Part shown: one piece after another, positions 17,111-25,297 of the stretch
Numbering within the stretch: position 1 is the first letter of the stretch
How the letters are laid out: each line of letters opens with the position of its first letter
NCBI RefSeq assembly: GCF_032463525.1
Contig: NZ_CP135972.1
Span: 33,863-97,862 of the forward strand
Length of the DNA stretch: 64,000 nt
Origin: Pseudomonas sp. DTU_2021_1001937_2_SI_NGA_ILE_001
GTDB taxonomy: Bacteria; Pseudomonadota; Gammaproteobacteria; Pseudomonadales; Pseudomonadaceae
Direction of reading: 5' to 3'
Translations under genes and position numbers: made by a program
The notes under the pieces: model-generated
What the model was told of the DNA's origin: nothing
The model's input: only the letters and a program-made list of their open reading frames with translations
Databases searched by the model: none

Positions 17111-17899
17111 ATGAAAAAACTGCTTCCCTGGCTGCTCGGTGGCGCTCTTTCCTTCCTGCCACTGTCTTTACTTCACGCAGCCACGACCAAGCCCGTACAA
17201 CTCACCGTACTGGCTTCCAGCGCCACCATGGGCGCCTTCCAAGCCCTGAGCGCCGACTACGAGAAACGCACCGGCGTCCGCCTGGTGGCCGAGGTAGCGC
17301 CCTCCACCGGCAACTTGCCCCAGGCGATTCCCGAACGCCTGGCCCGCCAGGAAATGGCCGACGTGGTGCTGCTCACCCGCCAGGGCCTGGACCGGCTGAT
17401 CAAGGAAGGGCATGCCGATGCCGACAGCCGCGTCGAGCTGGCCAAGGCCTTCATCGCCATGGCCGTTCCTCAGGGCGTTCCAAAGCCGGACATCAGTACC
17501 CTGGAAAGCTTCCGCCAGACCCTGCTCGATGCCTCGTCCATCGCCTACCCGGACAGCTCCAGCGGCCTGTATGTATCGCGCGTGCTGTTCAACCAGATGC
17601 ACCTGACCGAACGGCTGCAAGACAAGAGCCGCATGATCAGCAATGAACCGGTCGGCGCGGTACTGGCGCGGGGCGAAGCGCAACTGGGCTTCCAGCAATT
17701 GAGCGAACTGAAACAGGCCGAAGGCATCCAGATCGTCGGTCTGATCCCCGATCAGGTCCAGCAGATGACCCTGTACTGCGGCGCCGTGACCACATACAGC
17801 GCTCATCCGGCCGATGCCAAGGCCTTGCTCGACTACCTGGCCTCGGGCGAGGCCGCCGCCGCCCTGCGCAAGAGCGGGCTGGAACCGGTGGTGCGCTGA
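17111..17899 (+). CDS. Periplasmic substrate-binding protein, ModA/PstS-like class II fold
   Basis: 262 aa with Sec signal peptide (MKKLLPWLLGGALSFLPLSLLHA, cleavage near AATTKP). Mature part starts VQLTVLASSATMGAFQALSADY as in molybdate/sulfate-type binding proteins and has DVVLLTRQGLDRLIKEG, TYPDSSSGLYV-like substrate loop (AYPDSSSGLYVSR) and a C-terminal ALLDYLASGEA helix. No permease or ATPase adjacent, so it is an orphan; substrate not deducible. Some such orphans act as sensors or enzyme partners. Confidence 0.85.
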   Translation: MKKLLPWLLGGALSFLPLSLLHAATTKPVQLTVLASSATMGAFQALSADYEKRTGVRLVAEVAPSTGNLPQAIPERLARQEMADVVLLTRQGLDRLIKEGHADADSRVELAKAFIAMAVPQGVPKPDISTLESFRQTLLDASSIAYPDSSSGLYVSRVLFNQMHLTERLQDKSRMISNEPVGAVLARGEAQLGFQQLSELKQAEGIQIVGLIPDQVQQMTLYCGAVTTYSAHPADAKALLDYLASGEAAAALRKSGLEPVVR

Positions 17900-18038
17900 C
17901 ACCACCCCGTGCTGCCGTTCATCCCGTCGGTATCGATACCGGCGGTAGGTCCTGGTATTTCGGCTAGCCTGTCCTGATCGGCAGTCATGTTCATGAAGTC
18001 GTCGCCGTTTTCTCCGGTTTCTTTACGGATACTGCACC

Positions 18039-18818
18039 ATGAAAACGGGCATCGACGACCTGCGCCAGTCCCTGGCCAGGCCTGACATCTGGCTGCATTT
18101 CTCGCTCAGCGACACCCGCGCGCGGTACATCCGCAGCACGCTGGGTCCTTGGTGGATCACCCTGGGCACGGCGCTGGGCGTCATCGGCCTGGCACAGGTC
18201 TGGAGCCTGGTGATGCACACCGACCTGGCCAGCCTGATGCCCAGCCTCGCCGTCGGGCTGGTGCTCTGGTACATGATCGCCGGCATCCTCACCGAGTCGG
18301 CCAACGGCTTCACCCATCAGGCCGCGATCATCCGCAACTACCCTCTGCCGCTGCTGCTGCACGTACTGCGCCTGGTCACCCGGCACCTGATCAACTTCGC
18401 CCACAACCTGCTGATCATCGTCCTGGTATTCCTGATCTACGGCTTTCCGGCGCCGCTCAACCTGCTCTGGGCCCTGGCTGGGCTGCTGATCCTGGTGCTC
18501 AACCTGGGCTGGCTGGCGCTGCTGATCGCCACCCTGGGCGCACGCTTCCGTGACCTGGGGCCCTCCATCGAGGCCTTGATGCCCGTACTGTTCTTTCTCA
18601 CCCCGATCCTCTACAAGTCCTCGGACCTCGCGGCGGCCGCCGCCTGGTTCGACTACAACCCGCTTACCCGGCTGTTCGTGCTGGTCAAGAACCCGCTGCT
18701 GGAACTGCCTTTCACCTTGAACGATTACCTGCTGATGCTCGCCCTGGCGGCCGTTGGCTGGACCCTGGCGTTGCAGCTGTTCAGCCGCTCTCGCCAGCAC
18801 ATCGTGATGTGGCTCTGA
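18039..18818 (+). CDS. wzm: ABC-2 type polysaccharide export permease (Wzm)
   Basis: Six-helix membrane subunit that exports undecaprenyl-linked polysaccharide to the periplasm. 259 aa, normal for Wzm; YIRSTLGPWWITLG near the start is the family hallmark, followed by hydrophobic segments such as LLIIVLVFLIYGF and ALAGLLILVLNLGWLALLI. The next gene, its ATPase, starts 1 bp after the stop. Heads the export block wzm-wzt-glycosyltransferase-methyltransferase. It is the only Wzm in the window although two Wzt proteins are present. Confidence 0.93.
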   Translation: MKTGIDDLRQSLARPDIWLHFSLSDTRARYIRSTLGPWWITLGTALGVIGLAQVWSLVMHTDLASLMPSLAVGLVLWYMIAGILTESANGFTHQAAIIRNYPLPLLLHVLRLVTRHLINFAHNLLIIVLVFLIYGFPAPLNLLWALAGLLILVLNLGWLALLIATLGARFRDLGPSIEALMPVLFFLTPILYKSSDLAAAAAWFDYNPLTRLFVLVKNPLLELPFTLNDYLLMLALAAVGWTLALQLFSRSRQHIVMWL

Positions 18819-18819
18819 A

Positions 18820-19587
18820 ATGCCCGGCATCGAGTTGCGCAACGTCTCGCTGACCTTTCCGGTGATCAGCGAATCCGGTGCCTCGCTGCGCCGGCGTCTG
18901 GTGCGCATGAGCACCGGTGGCGCGCTGTCCAGCGACCATGAGCACACGGTCTATGTGCAGGCGCTCAAGGACATCAACCTGAGCATCCGCGACGGCGACC
19001 GTATCGGCCTGGTCGGTCATAACGGCTCGGGCAAGAGCACGCTGTTGCGCCTGCTGGCGGGTATCCACACGCCGACGCAAGGCAGCCTGCGCATTGACGG
19101 CAGTACCCGCGCCCTGCTGGAGCTGGGCGTGGGGATCGACCATGAACTGTCGGGCCGCGCCAACATCGGCCGCCTGGCACGCCTCTATGGCTACCCGCTC
19201 CAGCAGCTGCCAGACGCCATCAGCGACATCGAAGACTTCTCCGGGCTGGGCGGTTACCTGGACCTGCCGGTGCGCTCGTATTCGTCCGGCATGCAACTGC
19301 GCCTGATGTTCGCCGTCTCGACCCTCTACCCCACCGACATCCTGCTGATCGACGAAGTGCTGGGGGTGGGCGACGCGGCCTTCCAGGACAAGGCCCGGCA
19401 ACGCATGGAGCAGCTCATGAAGCAGTCCAAGATCGTCGTGCTGGCCTCGCATTCCCCCTCGCTCATTCAGCGCTTCTGCACCACCACGCTGCGTCTGGAG
19501 GCCGGCAGCATCGTCGACATCACATCCCAGGGAGGCCCTGATGATCAAGTCAGCCATGCTGAGGATCATAAAAACTATAGCCTTTGA
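18820..19587 (+). CDS. wzt: ABC transporter ATPase for polysaccharide export (short Wzt)
   Basis: ATPase partner of Wzm. 255 aa: Walker A GHNGSGKST (66-74), signature YSSGMQLRLMFAVS, Walker B DILLIDEVLGVGD. It ends soon after the ATPase core, lacking the carbohydrate-binding C-terminal domain seen in the Wzt at 59124. Short forms (KpsT/WsaE-like or wzt of non-capped glycans) do not select chain ends. Overlaps the next gene by 47 bp. Confidence 0.92.
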   Translation: MPGIELRNVSLTFPVISESGASLRRRLVRMSTGGALSSDHEHTVYVQALKDINLSIRDGDRIGLVGHNGSGKSTLLRLLAGIHTPTQGSLRIDGSTRALLELGVGIDHELSGRANIGRLARLYGYPLQQLPDAISDIEDFSGLGGYLDLPVRSYSSGMQLRLMFAVSTLYPTDILLIDEVLGVGDAAFQDKARQRMEQLMKQSKIVVLASHSPSLIQRFCTTTLRLEAGSIVDITSQGGPDDQVSHAEDHKNYSL

Positions 19588-20962
19588 GGTGTTTGGCCCT
19601 TATGCCTGCCGCCTGGCGCTGGCCACCCACCATGAGGCCGCCTCACCGGCCCGCCTGCCAGCGCGGGCGCGCATGGCCTACTACGCGCTACAAGGCATGA
19701 GCCTGGTGATTCCGCTGCCGCGCCTGATGCGCGACCAGGAAAAGGCCGAAATCGAGCGGCCGCAGATCTACGACGAGCACCTGCTCAACCTGATGGTCAA
19801 CCGTATCTACAACCTGCCCGAAGTGCAGGTCGACCCCGCAGCGCCGCGGCGCATCAACGTGCTGGTGCCGGCGTTCACCATCAGCACCATTTCCGCCGGT
19901 TTCTTCGGGGTCTTCAATGTCGCGCTGTTCATCGCCGAACAGGGCTATCGGGTGCGCCTGGTGCTGTTCGACAACTTCAACTACGACGCCCGACAGTTCC
20001 GCGAAGCCCTGGCGCGCTTCCCGACCATGGAGAAGCTGTTCGAGCGCCTGGACATCGAGTACATCGGCGCCCGCACCCAGCCGCTGCGCGTTTCAACACA
20101 TGACAACTGCGTGGCCACGGTGTGGTACAGCGCCTACTTCGCCGAGAAGATCGCCGGCCTGACCGGTCAGCGGCCCTTCCTGTACCTGATCCAGGACTTC
20201 GAGGCGGCGTTCCACCCGTTCAACAGCCTGTATTGCATGGCGCGCCGTTCCTACGCGCTGCGCTACCACACCCTCGCCTCGTCCAGTGCCCTGCTCGCCT
20301 ACCTCAGACAGCAGGCGATCATCAGCGACGACCCGCAGCTGCGTGCGAGCAGCTTCAATAACGCCTGCTCGTCATCCATCTACCCGGCCGAACAGTTTCG
20401 CCAGGCCAAGGCTCAGTCCGGCAAGCGCCTGGTCTTCTACAGCCGCCCGGCGGTCAACCGCAACATGTTCGAGATGGCCGCCCTGGCGCTGATCGAGGCC
20501 TTCAAGCAGGGCGCCTTCGCCGCCGAAACCTGGGAGTTCTACGGCATGGGCATCGGCAACACCACCGTCCAACTCGGCCCCGGCGTCGTCGTGCGCCAGC
20601 TGCCGCGCATGTCGCTGCAGGAGTATCAGGACGTCACCAAGACCTTCGACCTGTGCCTGACCCTGATGTCTTCGCCCCACCCCAGCCTGATACCGATCGA
20701 CCTCGCCGCAGCGGGCGCCATCGTGGTCACCAACACCTTCGAGACCAAGACGGCCGACTACCTCACCGGCATTTCCGCCAATATCATCCCCGCGCCCCCG
20801 GAACTGCCTGCCCTGACCCAGGCCCTGGTCGAAGGCGCACGCCGCACCGCCGACGTCGAAGCGCGCCTGCGCCACGCCGAGGTGAACTGGCCTCGCAGCT
20901 GGGACGAAACCTGGACGGATGCGCACCGTGCCATGATCCGCGAGGTGTTTGCCGATGTCTGA
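19541..20962 (+). CDS. WsaF-like (GT4 fold) glycosyltransferase, probable rhamnosyltransferase
   Basis: 473 aa cytoplasmic glycosyltransferase. INVLVPAFTISTISAGFFGVFNVALFIAEQG, FLYLIQDFEAAFHPFNSLYCMA and LVFYSRPAVNRNMFEMA match the WsaF/rhamnan-synthesis group rather than standard GT4 enzymes, and TKTADY... near the C-terminus (NTFETKTADYL) corresponds to the sugar-nucleotide site. Start at 19541 lies inside wzt; an in-frame ATG at 19556 is equally possible. The context supports a role in building the glycan exported by the upstream Wzm/Wzt. Confidence 0.85.
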   Translation: MIKSAMLRIIKTIAFEVFGPYACRLALATHHEAASPARLPARARMAYYALQGMSLVIPLPRLMRDQEKAEIERPQIYDEHLLNLMVNRIYNLPEVQVDPAAPRRINVLVPAFTISTISAGFFGVFNVALFIAEQGYRVRLVLFDNFNYDARQFREALARFPTMEKLFERLDIEYIGARTQPLRVSTHDNCVATVWYSAYFAEKIAGLTGQRPFLYLIQDFEAAFHPFNSLYCMARRSYALRYHTLASSSALLAYLRQQAIISDDPQLRASSFNNACSSSIYPAEQFRQAKAQSGKRLVFYSRPAVNRNMFEMAALALIEAFKQGAFAAETWEFYGMGIGNTTVQLGPGVVVRQLPRMSLQEYQDVTKTFDLCLTLMSSPHPSLIPIDLAAAGAIVVTNTFETKTADYLTGISANIIPAPPELPALTQALVEGARRTADVEARLRHAEVNWPRSWDETWTDAHRAMIREVFADV

Positions 20963-21812
20963 ACAACACGCCCTGCAACAGGCCCTGCAGCAGGCCGGCG
21001 AGCGCCTTGGCTGCGACAAGGTCATCCCGCACGGCTACCACGTCCACTATGCGCGACACCTGCTGCACTGGTGGCACCAACCGCTGCGCCTGCTGGAAAT
21101 CGGCATCGGCGGCGAAGACCGCGAACTCGGCGGCGCCTCGTTGAACATGTGGCACCAGGTGTTCGAACAGGCCGAGCTGTATGGCCTGGATATCTACCCC
21201 AAGCAGGCCCTGGACCGGCCACGCCTGCAGACCTTCGTGATCGACCAGGGCGACCCGGCTGCGCTGCGCGAGTTCGCCCGCCAGCACGGTCCCTTCGACG
21301 TGATCATCGACGACGGCAGCCATCGCCGTTCCGACCAGCTGGCCAGCCTGTTCAACCTGATCGAGCACGTGCGCCCCGGCGGCTACTACATCCTCGAGGA
21401 CTACTTCACCGCCTACTGGCCGGTGTACGACGGCTCGACCCTGGCCCGCGACTTCCTCGACACGCCGGTACGCTGGCTCAAGCAGACCATCGACATCATC
21501 AACATCAACAACCTGCTGTCCGAACAGGTGCGCCGCCAGGTACCGAACTGGAAGATCGACGCCTTGCACGTCTACCCCGGCATTGCCTTCATCGGCAAAA
21601 GTCACCACAGCCCACCCAGCGAGATTCCCAACGAGCACTTCCTGCTCAACCAGATCGAACTCGACGAGCTGCGCTACGGCATCTACAAGCAGCTGTTCTT
21701 CACCCACAGCCGCGACCCGATGCAACACCTCGAGGCCCTGCTGGAAATCAAGAAATGGGTCGATGCGAGCATCCAGACCGCCGATGAGGCGCTGAAGCCG
21801 AAGAGCTCTTAA
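20955..21812 (+). CDS. Class I SAM-dependent methyltransferase of the polysaccharide block
   Basis: 285 aa. SAM-binding motif LRLLEIGIGGEDR, acidic loop LYGLDIYPKQ, and FDVIIDDGSHRRSDQLASLFNLIEHVRPGGYYILED, typical of sugar O-methyltransferases in polysaccharide and macrolide clusters (demethylmacrocin/cephalosporin-hydroxylase-like family). Start chosen at 20955 (MSEQHALQ), overlapping the glycosyltransferase stop by 8 bp. Probably methylates or caps the exported glycan; acceptor unknown. Confidence 0.85.
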   Translation: MSEQHALQQALQQAGERLGCDKVIPHGYHVHYARHLLHWWHQPLRLLEIGIGGEDRELGGASLNMWHQVFEQAELYGLDIYPKQALDRPRLQTFVIDQGDPAALREFARQHGPFDVIIDDGSHRRSDQLASLFNLIEHVRPGGYYILEDYFTAYWPVYDGSTLARDFLDTPVRWLKQTIDIININNLLSEQVRRQVPNWKIDALHVYPGIAFIGKSHHSPPSEIPNEHFLLNQIELDELRYGIYKQLFFTHSRDPMQHLEALLEIKKWVDASIQTADEALKPKSS

Positions 21813-21860
21813 CTGACCTGTAGTGCGCCTGACCCTGTGCTGAGAATGTTCCTACACGTA

Positions 21861-22206
21861 ATGTGGAAGGATTCAGGGTCATGCGCAGATCCATCCTGCG
21901 CCCTGCCCAATCACCCGGGCCAGATAGCCCCTGGGGTGACCGTCGCATCAAGAAACGATTCGTCATGTGGTGTGATTCAGGGTGGCTGCTGCCTCTCGGC
22001 TCAGGCCTGGGGCCTGCCCTGAGGGGCTGGTTTCCAGCGCCGTGCGCTTTTTCTCTTTTTAATCTTTTAAAGCTTTTAGGACCGCTACAGGCCTTGATAT
22101 ACGCGGCCTCCAGCTTCGAAATGTGGAGGGATTCAGGGTGTAATGTGGTGTGATTCAGGGTGAGATATGGAGGGATTCAGGGTGGTAATGTGGTGCGATT
22201 CAGGGT
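21861..22206 (+). repeat. Iterons of replicon 2, six copies
   Basis: Six 19-bp repeats ATGTGGWGKGATTCAGGGT at 21861, 21965, 22121, 22143, 22165 and 22188 (first copy GGAAGG). The last four are spaced 22-23 bp, one helical turn pair, and end 40 bp before rep. Unrelated in sequence to the iterons of replicon 1. Alternating WGKG variants (GAGGG/GTGTG) follow one another in the array. Confidence 0.92.
22090..22114 (+). other. 25-bp element conserved between the two origins (copy 2)
   Basis: Matches 21 of 25 positions with 4793-4817 when both are read toward their rep genes; core TTGATATACG followed by CGGCCT. Lies between the A+T-rich region and the iterons, as in origin 1. Confidence 0.7.
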
Positions 22207-22245
22207 GACCATGGAAACCGTCGAAGCCCTTTCCACATTACCCGC

Positions 22246-23073
22246 ATGGCCCAAGAAAAAATCTATAAATCCAACGCGCTCATCGAAGCGTCCTACACGC
22301 TGTCAGTGGCTGAACAAAGGATCATTCTGGCGTGCATCGCCCAGGTCGATCGCGGTTCGCCGATTACCGATGAGGTGCTGTACAGCATCCCGGTCGCCAG
22401 CATCGTCAAGGCCACCGGGTCTGACAGTAAGTCCATCTACAAGGAACTGCTCGAGGCGTCGCGCAAGCTGCGCCAGCGTGGTGTGAGCATTGAGCTGGAG
22501 CCCAATGGCGGTGGCCGCAAGGCCAAGACCCTGGAAGCCAGTTGGGTGCAGAGCATCGTCTACAACGAGCGTGAAGGTGCCATCAGCCTGCGCTTCAACA
22601 AAGACATGCTGCCGTTCCTGACCGAACTCAAAGAGCAGTTCACGCGCTATGACCTGTCCGATGTGGCCAGGATGACCAGCCTCTACGGCATCCGGCTGTT
22701 CGAGATGCTGGTTCAGTACGCCAGCATCGGTTGCCGGGAAATCGCCCTGGCCGATCTGCGCAAATGGCTGCGCCTGGACGACAAGTACCCCCTGATGGCC
22801 GACCTGCGCCGCTACGTCATCGCACCCGCCGTAAGCCAGCTGAACGAGCACAGCCCGTTACGGGTGCGCTACGAACTCAAGCGCCATTGCCGCAAGATCA
22901 CCCACCTGAATTTCATCATCGCTCACAAGCGGCTGCCTGCGGCCGAGGCCGAGCCTGCTGCAGAAAAGCCGCCCCAGCGTATAGCGCTGTCGAACTATGA
23001 ACTCAGCCGCCTGGCGCATAAGGGAGAGAGCCTGAGTGATGCCCTGACGCGCCTGAATGCCTACATCAAATGA
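22246..23073 (+). CDS. Rep_3-family replication initiator of replicon 2
   Basis: 275 aa iteron-binding initiator, with KSNALIEASYTLSVAEQRIILACIAQVD at the N-terminus (compare LITKANDLISASYRLNLQEQ of the first Rep), MTSLYGIRLFEMLVQY and DLRRYVIAPAVSQLNEHS in the winged-helix domains. Clearly the same family as the protein at 3341-4093 but only moderately similar, so it is an independent acquisition, not a tandem copy. Own iterons directly upstream. No partition genes nearby; a bare replicon. Confidence 0.92.
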   Translation: MAQEKIYKSNALIEASYTLSVAEQRIILACIAQVDRGSPITDEVLYSIPVASIVKATGSDSKSIYKELLEASRKLRQRGVSIELEPNGGGRKAKTLEASWVQSIVYNEREGAISLRFNKDMLPFLTELKEQFTRYDLSDVARMTSLYGIRLFEMLVQYASIGCREIALADLRKWLRLDDKYPLMADLRRYVIAPAVSQLNEHSPLRVRYELKRHCRKITHLNFIIAHKRLPAAEAEPAAEKPPQRIALSNYELSRLAHKGESLSDALTRLNAYIK

Positions 23074-23401
23074 ACGCAGGTGCGTGATTGCAAGACGCCT
23101 CTCTTTCTCTTGAAGGACATTTCCGAGAAAATCCCGGCCGCTTGTGCCCATGCATTCAGGCTTCTACCCTCCTGCCGTCGCTGCCAATTCAGCGACCAGG
23201 TTTGGTAGGCCTGGGTAAATGGGGCGCAAGGCGCCATCTTCTGTGAGGCGCCGTTGCGGTCAGCTTTATGGCGGCCGTGCGCTTGGCGTTCTCGGACGCG
23301 CCGGTTTTGCCCATTTACCGGTCTACCAACTTGCGCATGGCCGCCACCCTTCGTTTGGTAGCGAACGGTGACGGCTCCTGAAATCAAATGGGAGTCACCG
23401 C
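23074..23401 (+). ncRNA. Structured leader upstream of the DUF6124 gene
   Basis: 328 bp without a gene but with strong RNA symmetry. 23202-23223 (from TTGGTAGGCC to AAATGGG) pairs with 23310-23329 (CCCATTTACC to CTACCAA): about 20 bp with one G-U and a 2-nt bulge, enclosing 86 nt that contains GGCGCC repeats. A second stem, CGGTGAC (23366-23372) with GTCACCG (23394-23400) plus TCC with GGA, buries the GGGAG Shine-Dalgarno of the next gene. It could be a cis-regulator of translation, or a separate small RNA. Class not recognised. Confidence 0.5.
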
Positions 23402-23659
23402 ATGAAAAAGATCGTCCCCGACCCACCTTCCCTTCAATCATCCCTCGTCCTGCTCGAATGCCGCGTGGCCCACGCCGTCGAGCTGCTCAACTGCGCCACC
23501 GCCACGGCCTATGAAAGCGCCGAGGGCCTGCAAGGCCCGCCGCGTCACCTGGCCATGGCCAGCCTGCATCTGATCACCCAGGCGCAACTGGCGCTTAACC
23601 AGGCCCTGGACCAATGGCCGGTGCTCGCTGCCGAGCCTGAGGAGGGAATGACGGCCTGA
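23402..23659 (+). CDS. DUF6124 family protein
   Basis: 85 aa: MKKIVPDPP start, then an all-helical domain SSLVLLECRVAHAVELLNCATATAYESAEGL ... RHLAMASLHLITQAQLALNQAL. This is the DUF6124 pattern (often several paralogues per Pseudomonas genome, function unknown). Cytoplasmic, no signal or membrane segment. The ATG is 7 bp after a GGGAG that is base-paired in the predicted leader hairpin, so translation may be conditional. Followed by a REP pair. Confidence 0.8.
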   Translation: MKKIVPDPPSLQSSLVLLECRVAHAVELLNCATATAYESAEGLQGPPRHLAMASLHLITQAQLALNQALDQWPVLAAEPEEGMTA

Positions 23660-23673
23660 TGGCTCAGCCCACT

Positions 23674-23746
23674 GTTGAGCGAGCTTGCTCGCGAAGGGCC
23701 GCGCCACCGTGCCAGACCTTTTCGCGAGCAAGCTCGCTCCAACGGG
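23674..23746. repeat. REP pair (BIME)
   Basis: Two inverted P. putida-type REP units, GCGAGCTTGCTCGCGAAGG and TTCGCGAGCAAGCTCGCTCC, about 30 bp apart, between the DUF6124 gene and the 3' end of aroA. Confidence 0.9.
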
Positions 23747-23794
23747 TTCGGTGTCAGGACCGGGAACCGATGTAACGTCGCGCCAACGCAGTGT

Positions 23795-25057
23795 CTAGTC
23801 CACGCGAATCAGTTGTACACCCAGGGACTCCAAAGCGTTCCAGTAGCCGGGGTAGGTCTTGCCCACGCACAGCGGGTCCTGGATACGAATGCCGGCGATC
23901 TTCAGGCCGGCCAGGGCGAAGCACATGGCGATGCGGTGGTCGGCGTGGGTGTCGATCAGCGCGTCCACCTGGCGCCCGGCCAGGCTCGGCTCGGCATGCA
24001 CCAGCAGGTCGTCGCCCTCCTCCACCGCCAGGCCCGGAGCAATGGCATTGAGGCCGTCGGCCAGGGCACGGGTGCGGTCGCACTCCTTGACTCGCAGGTT
24101 GGCGATGCCGACGAAGCGCACCGGTGTTGCATTGAAGGCCGCCAGCACCGCCAGGGTCGGCACCGCATCCTGCATCTGCGAACCGTCGATCACCGCCGGC
24201 ATGTGCGGGAAGCGGGCAATTACCTGGCTGGCCAGGGCGTCGGGCTGGGTGAAGGCATCGTTGGCCACGCCCAGGTCGATGTCACCACCGGTCAGCGCCT
24301 GGGCCGCCCACAGGTAGGTGGCCGCCGAAGCATCGGGCTCGATGTGGAAATCCGTGGCGCGGTAGCCGGTGGCCGAGACCTTCCAGGCGGCGTCGCCGAT
24401 GGCCTCGACCTCGGCGCCGAAGGCGCGCATCGCAGCCAGGGTCAGGTCCACGTAGCCACGCGCGCCGATCTCGCTGCCGGTCAGCGCCACTTCGAGGGGA
24501 CCCTGGCCGCAGGCGCCGGCCATCAGCAGCGCCGAGACATATTGGCTGGACAGGTTGCCATCAATCTCGATACGCCCCGCAGCCAGGCCGCCACGGCCCT
24601 TGATGGCCACCGGCGGGCAGCCACTGGGAGCACTGACGTCCACGCCCATGCGCTGCAGGGCATCGACCAGCGGACCGATGGGGCGCTTGCGCATGTATTC
24701 GTCGCCATCGACCACGAACTCATCCTCGAAGTTGGCCAGCGCGGCGGTCAGAAAGCGTGTCGCGGTACCGGCGTTGCCGAGCATCAGCGGCTGGCCCGGC
24801 GCCTGCCAGTGGCCGTTGCTGGTGACCACGAAGGTGCTGTCGTCCGGCTCGTCGACCTGCACGCCCATCAGCCGCAGCGCCTCGGACATCACCCGCGTGT
24901 CATCGCTCTTCAGCGCGCCGGTCAGGCGGCTGGTGCCCTTGGCCAGGCCGGCCAGCAGCAGGGCGCGGTTGGTGATGGATTTGGAACCCGGCGGGCTGAC
25001 CTTGCCGGTGAGCGGGCGATTGACAGGCACAACGGTGATCGTGGATTGAGGTCGCAT
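23795..25057 (-). CDS. aroA: 3-phosphoshikimate 1-carboxyvinyltransferase (EPSP synthase)
   Basis: Sixth enzyme of the shikimate pathway: shikimate-3-phosphate + PEP to EPSP. 420 aa, complete. PGSKSITNRALLLAGLA (Lys26), LGNAGTATRF (Gly97, Arg101), SSQYVSALLMA, RVKECDRTRA and DHRIAMCFALAG are present. The E. coli Pro101 position, normally in AMRPL, is Phe102 here (ATRFL). In Pseudomonas the housekeeping EPSP synthase is usually the C-terminal half of a TyrA-AroA fusion; this is a free-standing enzyme, so probably a second, distinct copy. It converges on the DUF6124 gene and is transcribed alone. Confidence 0.93.
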   Translation of the reverse strand: MRPQSTITVVPVNRPLTGKVSPPGSKSITNRALLLAGLAKGTSRLTGALKSDDTRVMSEALRLMGVQVDEPDDSTFVVTSNGHWQAPGQPLMLGNAGTATRFLTAALANFEDEFVVDGDEYMRKRPIGPLVDALQRMGVDVSAPSGCPPVAIKGRGGLAAGRIEIDGNLSSQYVSALLMAGACGQGPLEVALTGSEIGARGYVDLTLAAMRAFGAEVEAIGDAAWKVSATGYRATDFHIEPDASAATYLWAAQALTGGDIDLGVANDAFTQPDALASQVIARFPHMPAVIDGSQMQDAVPTLAVLAAFNATPVRFVGIANLRVKECDRTRALADGLNAIAPGLAVEEGDDLLVHAEPSLAGRQVDALIDTHADHRIAMCFALAGLKIAGIRIQDPLCVGKTYPGYWNALESLGVQLIRVD

Positions 25058-25297
25058 GATGCCTCTGGAGGATGTCGGCGGAAAAATCGCGATCCTAGCA
25101 TGCGCAGGCCCGCTTACGGGGGGCCATGAGACCGCGACTGTTCAGGCGCCGTTCCGCGCACCGTAGCGGCGGCTTAACAATGAGAAATAACAGGGGGTTA
25201 ACGGGCAGATTTTTCAAACTTCCTGAACAGCTCGCGAGTCTTTCGTTGTGTGCACCCGTAGCGGGTGTTCCTGCCATTGACCCCGAGGATGACCACC

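Larger units (their letters stand above)
21813..22245. other. oriV of replicon 2
   Basis: Non-coding. Holds six iterons, an A+T-rich stretch TTTTTAATCTTTTAAAGC around 22057-22076, and the element shared with origin 1 at 22090-22114. The order A+T-rich, shared element, iterons, rep is the same as in origin 1. I see no perfect DnaA box here. Confidence 0.8.

Noticed and set aside
17928..17941. Palindrome CGGTATCGATACCG after the binding-protein gene
   Set aside because: A 14-bp perfect palindrome, but without T-run or second copy; too little to assign as terminator or operator.
23675..25129. Long open frame opposite aroA
   Set aside because: It is the antisense of a fully recognisable aroA and its translation is low-complexity (G, A, R, H, Q rich) without domain patterns. 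The same applies to long antisense frames over the chemoreceptors, amine oxidase, nfr and csg genes.
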